Position numbers and translations under genes: made by a program. From Bifidobacterium catenulatum subsp. kashiwanohense JCM 15439 = DSM 21854 (GTDB lineage Bacteria > Actinomycetota > Actinomycetes > Actinomycetales > Bifidobacteriaceae), in assembly GCF_001042615.1 (NCBI RefSeq), contig NZ_AP012327.1, positions 62,001-126,000 on the forward strand: a stretch of 64,000 bases of DNA, written 5' to 3'. This document shows positions 53,691 to 63,530 of the stretch, piece after piece (the first letter of the stretch is position 1; the number at the start of each line of letters is the position of its first letter). Below the pieces are notes generated by a model that was not told where the DNA came from, searched no databases, and saw only the letters and a program-made list of their open reading frames with translations.

Positions 53691-54875
53691 CTACTGCCAG
53701 AGGTCGGGGCCGAATGAAGCCAGGTATGCGGTTAGTTCGGCGGCCATCTGCTCGTCTTCCGGAATGCGTGGATGGCCATCCGTGCCGCAACCGTTACGTG
53801 AATACAAGAAATGTTTCACGTGAAACTCGCCTTTAGCACGAAGCGTATCGCAGGCTTCGCCGATCGCGCGGTCCCAAGCGGCGTCGTGCCGCACAATCGT
53901 TGTAGTAAGCACGATCAGCGCTTTCGGGTACTTCTCGCGTAACGCATGCACGAAATCGATGTAGCGGGTGCGCCAATGCCGTGCTTCGTCGCCGTTGTAA
54001 TCCGATGCCATAAAATCGTAAGGATGCGCATCGTTTTGCCCCAAAGCGACCACCACCACATGTGGCGTGTATTGCGTGAAATCCCACGGCTGTGGCTCGC
54101 CGAATTCCGGATTGTAGGTGCTGCGGTCCCAAATGCTTTCCATGCCGAGATAGTGCGGTGCGTGAAACCAGCCAATACCGTCGATGAGGCTGGCTCCTCC
54201 CTGCGCTACCAGATGAGCTTGAGCGTTGAGGTTGCGTGCGGTGATTGAGGCGTACGAATACCAAGAGTTGCTGTAACCGCTCAAATCCTCGTCGGGATCT
54301 GCCTGCCCCTCGTAGCACAGTGCCTCACAGCGTTCACCGCAGGTTACGGAATCGCCGTAGAACTCCATGCGTCGGCTTGGTTTAGGGGAGCTGGGTGGCA
54401 GTATCTGCGCATCGTCGTCAAGCTCGATACTGATCATGTCGTAGCGATTGTTACCTTCATCCTGACGTTTGAAAATTGTAACTTCATGCATGATGTTCGG
54501 CAATTGTTCGGCAATGGTGACGTATACGGGTTTGCGAATGTCGGATTGACTGTGCTGCACGTCTGTTGGTTCCGCAGGTTCCGTTGGTTCCACGCGGCTG
54601 GGATAGCCGTTTTCCAGCGTGACAGCGTCATGTCCGGTGTCGATGGGGACGGGAATGCGCAGTTGTATACCGTCGACGACGGCTCCCAGAGTGGCTCGCC
54701 CATATCCCCAATGGTTGACGAGGTGTACGCCGATGGATGTTCCAGTGCAACGGAATGATACTTGCGTGTATGGAAATGCCCATGTTTGGAATGGCGCGTG
54801 CGTGGCTGGGTCCACGGCATCGCTGACGCGTCCCATATGGCGAAGATTCGGATTGTTGAAAGAAATGTGCTTCAT
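53691..54875 (-). CDS. SGNH/GDSL carbohydrate esterase, CE2-like
   Basis: Probable O-acetyl-oligosaccharide esterase of 394 residues. An N-terminal beta-sandwich domain (about 1-170; opening KHISFNNPNLRHMGR) precedes an SGNH hydrolase domain: nucleophile Ser in RMEFYGDSVTCGE, Gly in QGGASL, Asn in VVVALGQNDAH and the C-terminal Asp-x-x-His pair in GTDGHP. This two-domain order is that of CE2 acetyl-xylan/mannan esterases. No signal peptide. ATG 54875 follows GGGGAA. It is divergent from the GH1 gene and fits the intracellular breakdown of acetylated gluco- or galactomannan fragments. Confidence 0.85.
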   Translation of the reverse strand: MKHISFNNPNLRHMGRVSDAVDPATHAPFQTWAFPYTQVSFRCTGTSIGVHLVNHWGYGRATLGAVVDGIQLRIPVPIDTGHDAVTLENGYPSRVEPTEPAEPTDVQHSQSDIRKPVYVTIAEQLPNIMHEVTIFKRQDEGNNRYDMISIELDDDAQILPPSSPKPSRRMEFYGDSVTCGERCEALCYEGQADPDEDLSGYSNSWYSYASITARNLNAQAHLVAQGGASLIDGIGWFHAPHYLGMESIWDRSTYNPEFGEPQPWDFTQYTPHVVVVALGQNDAHPYDFMASDYNGDEARHWRTRYIDFVHALREKYPKALIVLTTTIVRHDAAWDRAIGEACDTLRAKGEFHVKHFLYSRNGCGTDGHPRIPEDEQMAAELTAYLASFGPDLWQ

Positions 54876-55170
54876 ATGAGAGTTCCCCTGTTGCTTCAAT
54901 GCTGATTGCGGCAGTGCCCGTTGTCGCAATACATGGAGGACTGGCTGAATGGCAGAGATTTCGGTCAGTCCTTGATATCGTTCCAGCTGGCGGCCGTCGC
55001 CTTGGCTGATATGAACGACACGATTGCCTACGTGCAATATCTTAACCGACTTTACGAAAAGACACGCAGTCAGTTGCTTCATGACGGGTGCAGGGGTACG
55101 TGCTGTGTCCGGAGTGCGGGCTTATTATATGAAACACAGTATCTTAACCGCTTCATGGGAAGGATGTGCA
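54876..55170. promoter_or_regulatory. Divergent region between esterase and GH1 genes
   Basis: No gene supported. TTAACCGCTTCA at 55144-55155 next to the GH1 start, and TTAACCGACTTTA at 55042, resemble the palindrome TTAAGCGCTTAA found upstream of the ABC operon and may be operators of the local LacI regulator. Confidence 0.4.
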
Positions 55171-56538
55171 ATGGAGAACACTTTTCCTCAGGATTTTGTA
55201 TTTGGTACGGCTACGGCGTCGTACCAGATTGAGGGTGCGGCGAACGAGGATGGTCGCTGCCCTTCGATTTGGGACACGTTCAGCCATACCCCGGGCGCCA
55301 CACTGGCTGGCGATACCGGTGATGTGGCAACGGACTCGTATCACCGTTGGCGCGAGGATCTGGCGTTGCTCAAGGATCTCGGCGTTGACGCCTACCGTTT
55401 TTCGATCGCCATGCCGCGCATCATGCCAACGCCCAACGGTGTCGTCAACGACAGGGGCCTTGACTTCTACGAGCGCATCGTCGACGCATTGTTGGAGAGC
55501 GGCATCAAGCCGGTCGTAACGCTCTACCATTGGGATTTGCCGCAGTATTTGGGCGATGAAGGCGGTTGGCTGAATCGCAAAACCGCATACGCGCTGGCCG
55601 ACTACACTTCTGTGGTAGCCAAGCGCTTCGGCGACCGTGTCGACACGTGGACCACGTTGAACGAACCGTGGTGCTCCTCGTATTTGAGCTATGGTGCAAA
55701 GGAGCATGCGCCGGGCTTGGGTCTCGGCCCGGGTGCATTTCCTGCGGTGCATCACTTGAACCTCGCACATGGTTTGATGATTCAGGCCGTGCGCGCCGAG
55801 CTGGGGGAGAGTGCCAAGTGTTCGGTCACACTGAATCTTGCGTTGAACCGCGGCGATGCCGACGCCTGCCACCGTCTCGATCTGATCTCTAACCGTGCGT
55901 TCCTCGACCCGATGCTGCGCGGCCGTTACCCCGACGAACTGTTCGCCATCACCAAGGGCATCTGCGATTGGAGTTTCGTGCAGCCGGGCGATCTTGAGCA
56001 GATTCATCAGTCGATCGACGTGCTCGGCATCAACTATTACTCTACGAATCTGCTGGCCATGGGCGACCGCCCGCAGTTCCCACAGTCCACGGAGGCTTCC
56101 ACGGCTCCTGGCGCGTCCGACGTCGACTGGTTGCCGACGGAGGGTCCGCATACCGATATGGGTTGGAATATCGATCCTGACGGCTTGCACGATCTGCTGG
56201 TGCGTGTACATGACAATTACCCTGAAGTGCCGCTGATGGTCACGGAAAACGGCATGGCTTGCAAGGATCAGTTGGTGGTTAACAACGATGGCGACAAGGC
56301 GGTGCATGACGCTGACCGCATCGACTACTTGCAGCGTCATCTTGCCGCGGCGCGTCGCGCGATGAGCGAGGGCGTGCCGCTGACCGGCTATTTCGTGTGG
56401 TCGTTGCTTGACAATTTCGAATGGTATTTCGGCTATGCCAAGCGATTCGGCATCACGTACGTCGATTACGCCACGCAGGAACGCATCCCGAAGGATAGCT
56501 TCCTGTGGTATCGCGATTTCATCGCCTCGCGTTCCTGA
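55171..56538 (+). CDS. GH1 beta-glucosidase (beta-glycosidase)
   Basis: Intracellular retaining beta-glycosidase of 455 residues. The GH1 N-terminal signature is DFVFGTATASYQIEGA, the acid/base is Glu165 in TLNEPW, and the nucleophile Glu359 in MVTENG. NYYSTN and SLLDNFEWYFGYAKRFG are also typical. ATG at 55171 follows GAAGGAT and matches the family start; upstream in-frame sequence looks non-coding. It is probably used for cello- or gluco-manno-oligosaccharides imported by the neighbouring ABC system. A strong terminator follows. Confidence 0.95.
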   Translation: MENTFPQDFVFGTATASYQIEGAANEDGRCPSIWDTFSHTPGATLAGDTGDVATDSYHRWREDLALLKDLGVDAYRFSIAMPRIMPTPNGVVNDRGLDFYERIVDALLESGIKPVVTLYHWDLPQYLGDEGGWLNRKTAYALADYTSVVAKRFGDRVDTWTTLNEPWCSSYLSYGAKEHAPGLGLGPGAFPAVHHLNLAHGLMIQAVRAELGESAKCSVTLNLALNRGDADACHRLDLISNRAFLDPMLRGRYPDELFAITKGICDWSFVQPGDLEQIHQSIDVLGINYYSTNLLAMGDRPQFPQSTEASTAPGASDVDWLPTEGPHTDMGWNIDPDGLHDLLVRVHDNYPEVPLMVTENGMACKDQLVVNNDGDKAVHDADRIDYLQRHLAAARRAMSEGVPLTGYFVWSLLDNFEWYFGYAKRFGITYVDYATQERIPKDSFLWYRDFIASRS

Positions 56539-56558
56539 AATCAAACTGAAATTTCATC

Positions 56559-56600
56559 GGCATGTCGCGCGCCCTTCGGTGGCGTGACATGCCGTTTTTT
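56559..56600 (+). terminator. Rho-independent terminator of the GH1 gene
   Basis: GGCATGTC and GACATGCC form the lower stem, with further G/C pairing around CCTTCGG, followed by GTTTTTT. Confidence 0.85.
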
Positions 56601-56987
56601 GTTGGTATTTCAACAGTTCTGTGGACTTCTCGACAGAACTTAAGCGCTTAACGACACTCTGGTAAAGAAATTTACGTTAACTCTCTTAACGTTAACTTAC
56701 TGAATACTTGTTAGATTACGAAACGAGTCCGATAATCCCTTATTTTTCAGCGGTTTTCTAATCTTGAGAAAAGGCCGAAAACCTATGAAAGCATCAGACG
56801 GGGCGGTTGGGAGGGGCATTGAAACAGTACTTAAGCGCTTGACAAGCTTAAGGGGTTCAGTTATAGTAATAATCACTAACTCATCAAGGGCAGGCAGAGA
56901 GGCCTGAGGTGAAAGGCATCACCAACGGAGAATCGGTGCCGAATCTCCCAAAGTGATGAACAGTGATTCATAAGGAAGGATCAGAAG
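56601..56987 (+). promoter_or_regulatory. Regulatory region of the mannoside ABC operon
   Basis: No gene seen. It holds the perfect palindrome TTAAGCGCTTAA (56640-56651) and the near copy TTAAGCGCTTGA (56831-56842), 191 bp apart, plus CGTTAA/TTAACG around CTCTC at 56675-56691. AGTTCTGT/ACAGAACT flank the first site. These look like LacI-family operators, most simply of the regulator encoded at 63531. An AAGGAAGG ribosome-binding site precedes the binding-protein gene. Confidence 0.6.
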
Positions 56988-58361
56988 ATGAATCTCAAGA
57001 AAATCGTCGCGGCCGGCATCGCAGCCGTTTGCGCGGTGAGCATGGCGGCTTGCGGTGGCAGCGGCGACTCCTCCAAGGTCACCGATATGCAGTACAAGGA
57101 CATCAAGCTTGGCGAGACCGGCAAGGACATCAAGGCCAATCTGAAGCTGTTCAGCCATCGTACCGATATGCTCAAGAAAGACTATCCGGGAACCACTTGG
57201 GATCAGTACATTGCCGAATTCAACAAGATGTATCCGAACATCAAGGTCACCGTCGAGGCCAACAGCGATTACGCCAACAGCGCGATGACCCGCCTGCAGG
57301 GTGGCGACTGGGGCGACATCATGATGATTCCGGCGGTCGACAGAGCCGAACTGCAGAACTACTTCATCTCCTACGGTTCCTTGGGGGACATGGACAAGGA
57401 AGTCAAGTACGCCGTCAATCAGTCCTACCAGAAAAAGGTCTATGGTGTGGCTTCGGTGGGCAACGCCTCCGGCATCGTCTACAACAAGAAGGTCTTCAAG
57501 GATGCTGGCATCGACAGCCTGCCGACCACTCCGGACGAGTTCATATCCGACCTGAAAGCAGTCAAGAACAAGACTCAGGCCATCCCGTTATACACCAACT
57601 ACGCGGCCGGTTGGACCATGGGGGCTTGGGACGCCTATATTGGCGGCACTGCGACCGGTGATCCCGATTACATGAACAACGTCTTCACCCATTCCAAGAA
57701 TCCGTTCAAGGATCCGGGCGATGGCACCCATTCGTACAACGTCTACAAGATTCTGTATGACGCCGTGGCTGATGGCCTGACCGAGGATGATTACTCCACC
57801 ACTGATTGGGAATCCTCCAAGAACAAGCTGAACGCCGGAGAAATCGCCACCATGGTGCTCGGCTCCTGGGCCGTCTCCCAGATCCAGGCCGCTGGCGACA
57901 ACGGCGAGGACGTCGGCTACATGCCGTTCCCGATTTCCGTCAAGGGCAAGCAGTATGCCACTTCCGCTCCGGACTATGCTTACGGCATCAACAAGAACTC
58001 TTCCACTACCGATCAGGAAGCGGCTATGATCTTCGTCAAGTGGATGACCGAGAAGTCCAATTTCGCATACAACGAGGGCGGCATCTCGATTGTGGCCGAC
58101 GACGACAGGCTCCCCGACCTCTACAGCGACTTCAAGAACGTCAAGCTCATCCCAGACAATCCAGCGCCTGACGGCGAGGAGGATCTGTTCAACGACCTCA
58201 ACTCTGATTCCGAACTCAACATCAACAGCGGCGGCGACGCCCGCGTCCAGGGCATCGTCGAGCACGCTGCCAACAAGGACCAGTCCTACGACGATCTCGT
58301 TCAGGAATGGAACCAGAAGTGGAACGACGCCCTTGATTCCGAAGGCGTCGATATTAAGTGA
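56988..58361 (+). CDS. Sugar ABC transporter substrate-binding lipoprotein (mannoside locus)
   Basis: Extracellular lipoprotein of 457 residues, SBP_bac_1 family. Signal peptide with Lys-Lys, hydrophobic core and lipobox MAAC (Cys22), followed by a GGSGDSS linker. The mature part contains YPGTTWDQYIAEFNKMYPNI, KKVYGVASVGNASGIVYNKK, GEIATMVLGSWAV and a C-terminal segment with Asn/Asp-rich turns. Its place directly before two permease genes, and a beta-mannosidase gene after them, suggests beta-manno-oligosaccharides as ligand. Confidence 0.92.
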   Translation: MNLKKIVAAGIAAVCAVSMAACGGSGDSSKVTDMQYKDIKLGETGKDIKANLKLFSHRTDMLKKDYPGTTWDQYIAEFNKMYPNIKVTVEANSDYANSAMTRLQGGDWGDIMMIPAVDRAELQNYFISYGSLGDMDKEVKYAVNQSYQKKVYGVASVGNASGIVYNKKVFKDAGIDSLPTTPDEFISDLKAVKNKTQAIPLYTNYAAGWTMGAWDAYIGGTATGDPDYMNNVFTHSKNPFKDPGDGTHSYNVYKILYDAVADGLTEDDYSTTDWESSKNKLNAGEIATMVLGSWAVSQIQAAGDNGEDVGYMPFPISVKGKQYATSAPDYAYGINKNSSTTDQEAAMIFVKWMTEKSNFAYNEGGISIVADDDRLPDLYSDFKNVKLIPDNPAPDGEEDLFNDLNSDSELNINSGGDARVQGIVEHAANKDQSYDDLVQEWNQKWNDALDSEGVDIK

Positions 58362-58424
58362 ACCGATCGTCCGCTAAACGTGATCAAGCGTGAAAGCGTG
58401 ACGGTTCCCGGTATCTAACACTGA

Positions 58425-58463
58425 GGACTTCGGCCTGCTCTCGGCATAATCAGGCCGAAGTCC
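58425..58463 (+). terminator. Intercistronic hairpin behind the binding-protein gene
   Basis: GGACTTCGGCCTG pairs perfectly with CAGGCCGAAGTCC around a 13-base loop; CCGTCTTTC follows. Probably partial termination or mRNA stabilisation, as at 41357. Confidence 0.75.
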
Positions 58464-58535
58464 CCGTCTTTCAACAACTTTTTCAGTAACTCACAACATC
58501 ACAAGGCAGAGAAGCCACCCAAAGAGGGGGATATC

Positions 58536-59585
58536 ATGACTGCAACAGCAGTGGAGCCGACCGAGAAGGTTGAAGTTCCATTCAACAAGTCGCCCCGAGA
58601 TTGGCGCAAGATGGGCGTTATCGTCGCCTTTTCCGCAATCCCGGTCGCATTACTCGTAATCTTCACCTACTGGCCGTTCGGATCCATGATCGGCTACTCG
58701 TTCTACAAGATGAAGTACATCGGCCCGCGCGAGTTCGTCGGCCTCAAGAACTACATCGACGTCTTCACTCGTCCTGATACACTTTCTTCCCTGAAGCTGA
58801 GCCTTTACTACATGGTCGGCGCGCTGCTCCAGGTGGCACTGGCACTGTACCTGTCCAGCATGCTGGCGTTCAAGGTCCGTGGCAGCAGCGCATTCAAGGC
58901 CATCTACTTCTTTCCGTATCTGATCAACGGCATCGCGGTTGGTTTCATCTTCAAGTTCTTCTACACTCGCGGTTACGTATTCGATACCGTGCTTCAATGG
59001 TGTGGCTTCCAACTCGACAACCTGCCTTACTGGTTGAAGGATCAAAGCGTAAACAACTGGTCCTTGGTGGGTGCCTCTGTCTGGCGGTACCTTGGTCAGA
59101 ACGTGATTCTGTTCATCGGCGCCATGATGTCGATCGATTCGACGCTGTACGAGGCGGCCGAAATCGACGGCGCGAATAGATGGCAGCAATTCAAACACAT
59201 CATTCTGCCAGGCATCAAGACCATCCTGGTGCTGAACGTCATCCTGTCCATCACCGGTTCGCTGTCCGCCTTCGAAGGCCCGTACGTCATCACCTCCGGC
59301 GCAAACGGTACCGCCACCTACTTCGTGCGTATGGACCGTCTCGCCCACACCAGCCAAAAGGTCGGCTTGGCGTCCGCCATGGCGATCGTTCTGCTGATCA
59401 TCATCCTGATTTGCGCGCTGCTGCAGCAGTTGTTCTTCAAGTACGTGTTCAGGGATGCCGATGACGGCGTGGAAAAGGCCCGGAAGAAGGCCGCGAAGAT
59501 CGAGCGCCAGCGCGCCCGCATAGCCAAAAAGAACGCTTCGGTCTTCAAAAACGGGCCGAGCAACAAAGAAAAGGCGGTGGCATGA
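58536..59585 (+). CDS. Sugar ABC transporter permease, first subunit (mannoside locus)
   Basis: Membrane subunit of 349 residues with six helices (first about 28-50). The EAA motif is EAAEIDGANRWQQFKHIILPG. A basic C-terminal tail of about 45 residues after the last helix (KARKKAAKIERQRARIAKK) is longer than usual. Sequence EFVGLKNYIDVFTRPD near residue 65 is the usual first extracytoplasmic loop. The stop overlaps the next start by four bases (ATGA). Confidence 0.92.
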   Translation: MTATAVEPTEKVEVPFNKSPRDWRKMGVIVAFSAIPVALLVIFTYWPFGSMIGYSFYKMKYIGPREFVGLKNYIDVFTRPDTLSSLKLSLYYMVGALLQVALALYLSSMLAFKVRGSSAFKAIYFFPYLINGIAVGFIFKFFYTRGYVFDTVLQWCGFQLDNLPYWLKDQSVNNWSLVGASVWRYLGQNVILFIGAMMSIDSTLYEAAEIDGANRWQQFKHIILPGIKTILVLNVILSITGSLSAFEGPYVITSGANGTATYFVRMDRLAHTSQKVGLASAMAIVLLIIILICALLQQLFFKYVFRDADDGVEKARKKAAKIERQRARIAKKNASVFKNGPSNKEKAVA

Positions 59586-60478
59586 TGACTGATGCAGTTG
59601 CGCTCGCGAAGGAACGTTCCGCAGCCAAGACCGCGGGTTTCTGGTACAAGTTCAAAATCGGACTGGCCGTATTTCTCAAGTATTTTTCGCTGATATTCGT
59701 GGCGTTCATGATGCTGCTGCCGTTGGTCAGCTGCTTCGTGACCGCAGCCAAGACAGACAAGGAATACCACGGCACGTCCGTCATGGACATGCCGAAGAAC
59801 TGGTTCAACTTCGACAACTACGTGCAGGCCTTCGTCACATCGAATATGGCGGTCGCATTCCGCAACTCCATCATCGTGGTTGTTGTTGTCCTGTTTGTCA
59901 CCACGATCATCGGCACCATGCTTGCCTACGTACTGAGCCGTTTCCGCTTCCCCGGCAACGGCTTCATCCGAGGCATGTTCACTCTTGCGGCTTTGCTCCC
60001 AGGCATCGCCATGCAGGTCGCACTGTACAAGATGATGGTCAACTTCCATGCCGTCAACACCATGTGGGGCTACATCCTGATGATGTGCGGTACCGATGTC
60101 ATCTCCATCTACGTGTTCATCCAGTTCTTCGAGAACATCTCGATTTCCTTGGACGAAGCCGCGATCATGGACGGCGCCTCCTACTTCACCATCTACTACA
60201 AGATCCTGCTGCCGCTGCTGAAGCCCGCCATCGTGACCTGCGCCATCCTGAAAGGCGTCGGCGTGTACAACGAGTACTATGCCGCCAACCTGTACCTGCA
60301 GGACGCGAATCTGAAGACCATCGCCATCGCGCTGTACTCCTTCACCGGTCCAATGGGCAGCAAGTATAACCTGATCTGCGCGGGCGTGATCATCACGCTG
60401 TTGCCGATGCTGATCCTGTTCCTGATCTTCCAGAAGCAGATCTACAGCGGTATCGCAGCCGGCTCCGTCAAAGAATAA
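59582..60478 (+). CDS. Sugar ABC transporter permease, second subunit (mannoside locus)
   Basis: Membrane subunit of 298 residues, MalG-like, with six helices and the EAA motif DEAAIMDGASYFTIYYKILLPL. YNEYYAANLYLQD replaces the WND motif common in relatives. Coupled to the first permease gene; no ATPase gene follows, so a shared ATPase elsewhere is needed. The beta-mannosidase gene starts 92 bp after the stop. Confidence 0.92.
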   Translation: MMTDAVALAKERSAAKTAGFWYKFKIGLAVFLKYFSLIFVAFMMLLPLVSCFVTAAKTDKEYHGTSVMDMPKNWFNFDNYVQAFVTSNMAVAFRNSIIVVVVVLFVTTIIGTMLAYVLSRFRFPGNGFIRGMFTLAALLPGIAMQVALYKMMVNFHAVNTMWGYILMMCGTDVISIYVFIQFFENISISLDEAAIMDGASYFTIYYKILLPLLKPAIVTCAILKGVGVYNEYYAANLYLQDANLKTIAIALYSFTGPMGSKYNLICAGVIITLLPMLILFLIFQKQIYSGIAAGSVKE

Positions 60479-60570
60479 ACCCGAAAGAACTGAACCCTTT
60501 CCATAATCAAGGACCGCGTCGAGACAGCTATCGCGGCGCGACCCTTCTCCTTCGTACAAAGGAACTTCCC

Positions 60571-63300
60571 ATGTCTCACATTCCCAGCACATTCACTTCG
60601 CTGAGCGAAGGCTGGACGCTGACGGCCGTTAATCCGCAAGCCGCTCCAGAATCTCTACGTGAAACGCTTACCGCCGGCATTCCGGCAACCGTGCCGGGAG
60701 AGGCGACCCTGGACCTGCTGAACGCAGGACTGATCGCCGATCCGTTTGACGGCGACAACGAGAATGAACAGCAGTGGATCGGAGACGTCGACTGGCGTTT
60801 CACCTGCCGTTTCGATTGGCACGACAACGGTGCCGACCGTCATGATCTGGTGGCCTATGGCCTCGATACCATCGCCGACATTGTGCTGAATGGGCGCCCG
60901 GTGGCCTCCACCAAGAACTTCCACCGCTCCTACCGTTGGGACGTGCGCGAACTTCTGCACGAGGGCACCAACGAACTGACCGTCACCTTCACCTCTCCGG
61001 TGCGTGAATCCGACCGCATGGAGCAGGCCCGCGGCTACTACCCGCATACTGAACATCACGCGTTCAACCAGATCCGCAAGCCGAGCTACTCCTTCGGCTG
61101 GGATTGGGGCATCGATGTGGCAAACGCCGGCATCTGGCGTGAGATCGGTATCGATTCCTGGTCCGACGTGCGTTTGGTTTCCGTGCGTCCGCTTGTGGAC
61201 GTCGCTGCTGACGGTACCGGTCTGTTGAACGTGCATGTCGAGATCGAACGTGCCGGCAAGGGCCGCATCATGTCCCCATATGATTCCCGTCCTGCGCGTC
61301 AGGCGGTACCGGTGCATGCGGAGATTTCCGGTTTCGGCACTACTTTGGCCGCCGACGGCATTGTTGGGGAAGGCCGCGATATCGCGGTGATTACGATCGC
61401 AATGCCGGAAGCGAAGTTGTGGTGGCCGGTTGGCTACGGCGATCAGCCGCTATACGACGTTGCCGTCACCGCAGGTGAGGCCGCTACCGCGGAAGCCGCC
61501 GCCTGGAATGGCCATGTCGGTTTCCGTACCGTGCATATCGACACCCGCGCCGATGAAATCGGCCGTCCATTCCAGATTTACGTCAACAATGTGCCTGTTC
61601 ATGCGCACGGCTATAACTGGATTCCGGATGATGCGTTCATCTCACGCGTTTCCAACCGCGATTACGAGCGCGGCATCCGCGACCTGGTGGAATCCAACTC
61701 CAACATGGTGCGTGCATGGGGCGGCGGCATCTACGAAGCCGACGAATTCTACGATTTGTGCGATAAATACGGCATCATGGTGTGGCAGGACTTCATGCTG
61801 GCCTGCGCGGCCTACCCGGAAGACGCCGAAACCAAGGCCGAAGTCGAAGCCGAAGCCCGCGAGCACATCACCCGCCTTTCTGAGCATGCCAGCCTGATCG
61901 TGTGGAACGGTTCCAACGAAAACTATGTGGCCTATGCGGAATGGGGCGGCTACAAGCAGGCCCTGCGTGATGACGACCGCAAGGCCAATGAGTTCGGCTA
62001 CGGAGAGAAGCCGTGGGGCGACTACTACTATTCCGAACTGTTCCCGGCTCTGCTCGCCGAGCTCGATCCGACACGTTCCGTCTATCTGCCAAGCTCTCCG
62101 ATGAGCTTCACCAAATTCACAGGCGCCAACCTCGACACCGACGGCACCATGCACATCTGGGATGCTTGGAACCGTGCGGACTACACCGTGTACGCGCAGT
62201 ACATCCCGCGCTTCGCCGACGAATTCGGCTACCAGGCGCCGCCGGCATGGAGCACCCTCACCAACGCAGTGCATGACGAAGTCCTCGAACCGTTCGGCAA
62301 GCAGATGCTGGTGCACCAGAAGGCCATGGGCGGCAACTATAAACTGGCTCGTGGCATGCGCTCGCATATTACCCCCGGCCATCTTGACGACGTGAGCTTC
62401 GGCGGCGTGGTCAATGGCAAGCCGTCAAACGGTGAGCACAGCTGGCTGATTCCGACCGACAATTGGGCCGATATCGAGGATTGGCATTGGGCATGCCAGC
62501 TGCAGCAGGCGCAAGCCATGCGCTTCGGCGTGGAGCATATGCGCTCCCTTGAGCCGGTCAACGCGGGTGCACTGATCTGGCAGCTCAACGACGATTGGCC
62601 GGTCGTTTCTTGGGCGGCCGTCGACTTCGATGGCCACCGCAAGCCGGTGTGGTACGCCTCCCGCGACTTCTTCGCGCCGCGCCTGGCCACCATCCAGCCG
62701 CGCGTGTCCGACGAATATCGCGAAACCCACAGCTGGGAAGGCGTGAAGACCGCAAACGACCACTTCGAACTCATCGTGCTCAACGATACCCGTGAGGCGT
62801 GGAAGGGCTCGTGGAAGGTCGAGCGCGTGACTCTGAACGGCGAAGTGCTCGCCGCCCAAAGCTTTGACGTTGAGCTCGATGCAGTCTCCCACGTTGGCCT
62901 GCCGCTCGCCGAAGAAATCGTCTCCTACGGGGATGCCGGCAACGAGCTGGTCGTAGCGACCCCGTCCGACAACGCCTTCGCCCGCGTGATCTTCAACCCG
63001 GCCGAAATCATCGACCAGAAGCTCGCAGCGCCGACCGAAGCGTTCAGCACCGCGGCCGTTGCCGTGGAAGATGGCGTGGAACTTACCGTCACAGCCAAGA
63101 GTTACGTGCGTGACCTGTTCTGCATGGCAGACAAGGTCGACGCGAAGGCTTCGGTGGCCGAGGGCATGGTATCGCTGCTTCCGGGCGAGGGCGTCGTGCT
63201 GCACATCGCCACCGCCGATGCCGCAGCGCTTGCCGATCCAGGTGCGTTCGCAGCCTCCAACGTGCTGCGTTCCGCCAACGATCTGAAGCGGGAATGGTGA
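60571..63300 (+). CDS. GH2 beta-mannosidase
   Basis: Intracellular exo-beta-mannosidase of 909 residues, removing terminal mannose from manno-oligosaccharides. The N-terminal jelly-roll ends with SYSFGWDWGIDVANAGIWREIGI, a beta-mannosidase hallmark. The TIM barrel has acid/base Glu450 in WNGSNENY and nucleophile Glu551 in DEFGYQ, and NMVRAWGGGIYE and DLCDKYGIMVWQDFM are family motifs. The C-terminal 200 residues are beta-rich. Cotranscription with the ABC importer is likely. A large terminator follows at 63401. Confidence 0.95.
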   Translation: MSHIPSTFTSLSEGWTLTAVNPQAAPESLRETLTAGIPATVPGEATLDLLNAGLIADPFDGDNENEQQWIGDVDWRFTCRFDWHDNGADRHDLVAYGLDTIADIVLNGRPVASTKNFHRSYRWDVRELLHEGTNELTVTFTSPVRESDRMEQARGYYPHTEHHAFNQIRKPSYSFGWDWGIDVANAGIWREIGIDSWSDVRLVSVRPLVDVAADGTGLLNVHVEIERAGKGRIMSPYDSRPARQAVPVHAEISGFGTTLAADGIVGEGRDIAVITIAMPEAKLWWPVGYGDQPLYDVAVTAGEAATAEAAAWNGHVGFRTVHIDTRADEIGRPFQIYVNNVPVHAHGYNWIPDDAFISRVSNRDYERGIRDLVESNSNMVRAWGGGIYEADEFYDLCDKYGIMVWQDFMLACAAYPEDAETKAEVEAEAREHITRLSEHASLIVWNGSNENYVAYAEWGGYKQALRDDDRKANEFGYGEKPWGDYYYSELFPALLAELDPTRSVYLPSSPMSFTKFTGANLDTDGTMHIWDAWNRADYTVYAQYIPRFADEFGYQAPPAWSTLTNAVHDEVLEPFGKQMLVHQKAMGGNYKLARGMRSHITPGHLDDVSFGGVVNGKPSNGEHSWLIPTDNWADIEDWHWACQLQQAQAMRFGVEHMRSLEPVNAGALIWQLNDDWPVVSWAAVDFDGHRKPVWYASRDFFAPRLATIQPRVSDEYRETHSWEGVKTANDHFELIVLNDTREAWKGSWKVERVTLNGEVLAAQSFDVELDAVSHVGLPLAEEIVSYGDAGNELVVATPSDNAFARVIFNPAEIIDQKLAAPTEAFSTAAVAVEDGVELTVTAKSYVRDLFCMADKVDAKASVAEGMVSLLPGEGVVLHIATADAAALADPGAFAASNVLRSANDLKREW

Positions 63301-63354
63301 GATTCCGCGAATACGCCGTCTACTGGAGCGGTAGAAGAGTAGAGGGAGAGGACT

Positions 63355-63368
63355 ACTGAAATTTCAGT
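63355..63368. promoter_or_regulatory. Perfect 14-bp palindrome behind the beta-mannosidase gene
   Basis: ACTGAAATTTCAGT, 57 bp after the stop codon and about 160 bp before the LacI start. Possible operator. Confidence 0.35.
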
Positions 63369-63400
63369 TGACGTGTTCGGTTGAGTAAAAACATAAGTTG

Positions 63401-63472
63401 AAGCGCCGCCAACCTTAGGAGAGGAAAGTGTTGTGAACACTGACTTTCCAAGAGGTTGGTCGGCGCTTTTAC
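63401..63472 (+). terminator. Compound terminator of the mannoside operon
   Basis: An outer stem of AAGCGCCG-CCAACCT with AGGTTGG-CGGCGCTT (one bulged base) encloses an inner stem GGAAAGTGTT/AACACT..CTTTCC. TTTTACTG follows. Confidence 0.75.
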
Positions 63473-63530
63473 TGTATGATGTAGATGAACCGTTTAAGTT
63501 ACGATTTAAGTTAAGAAGAAGGACGCGGAC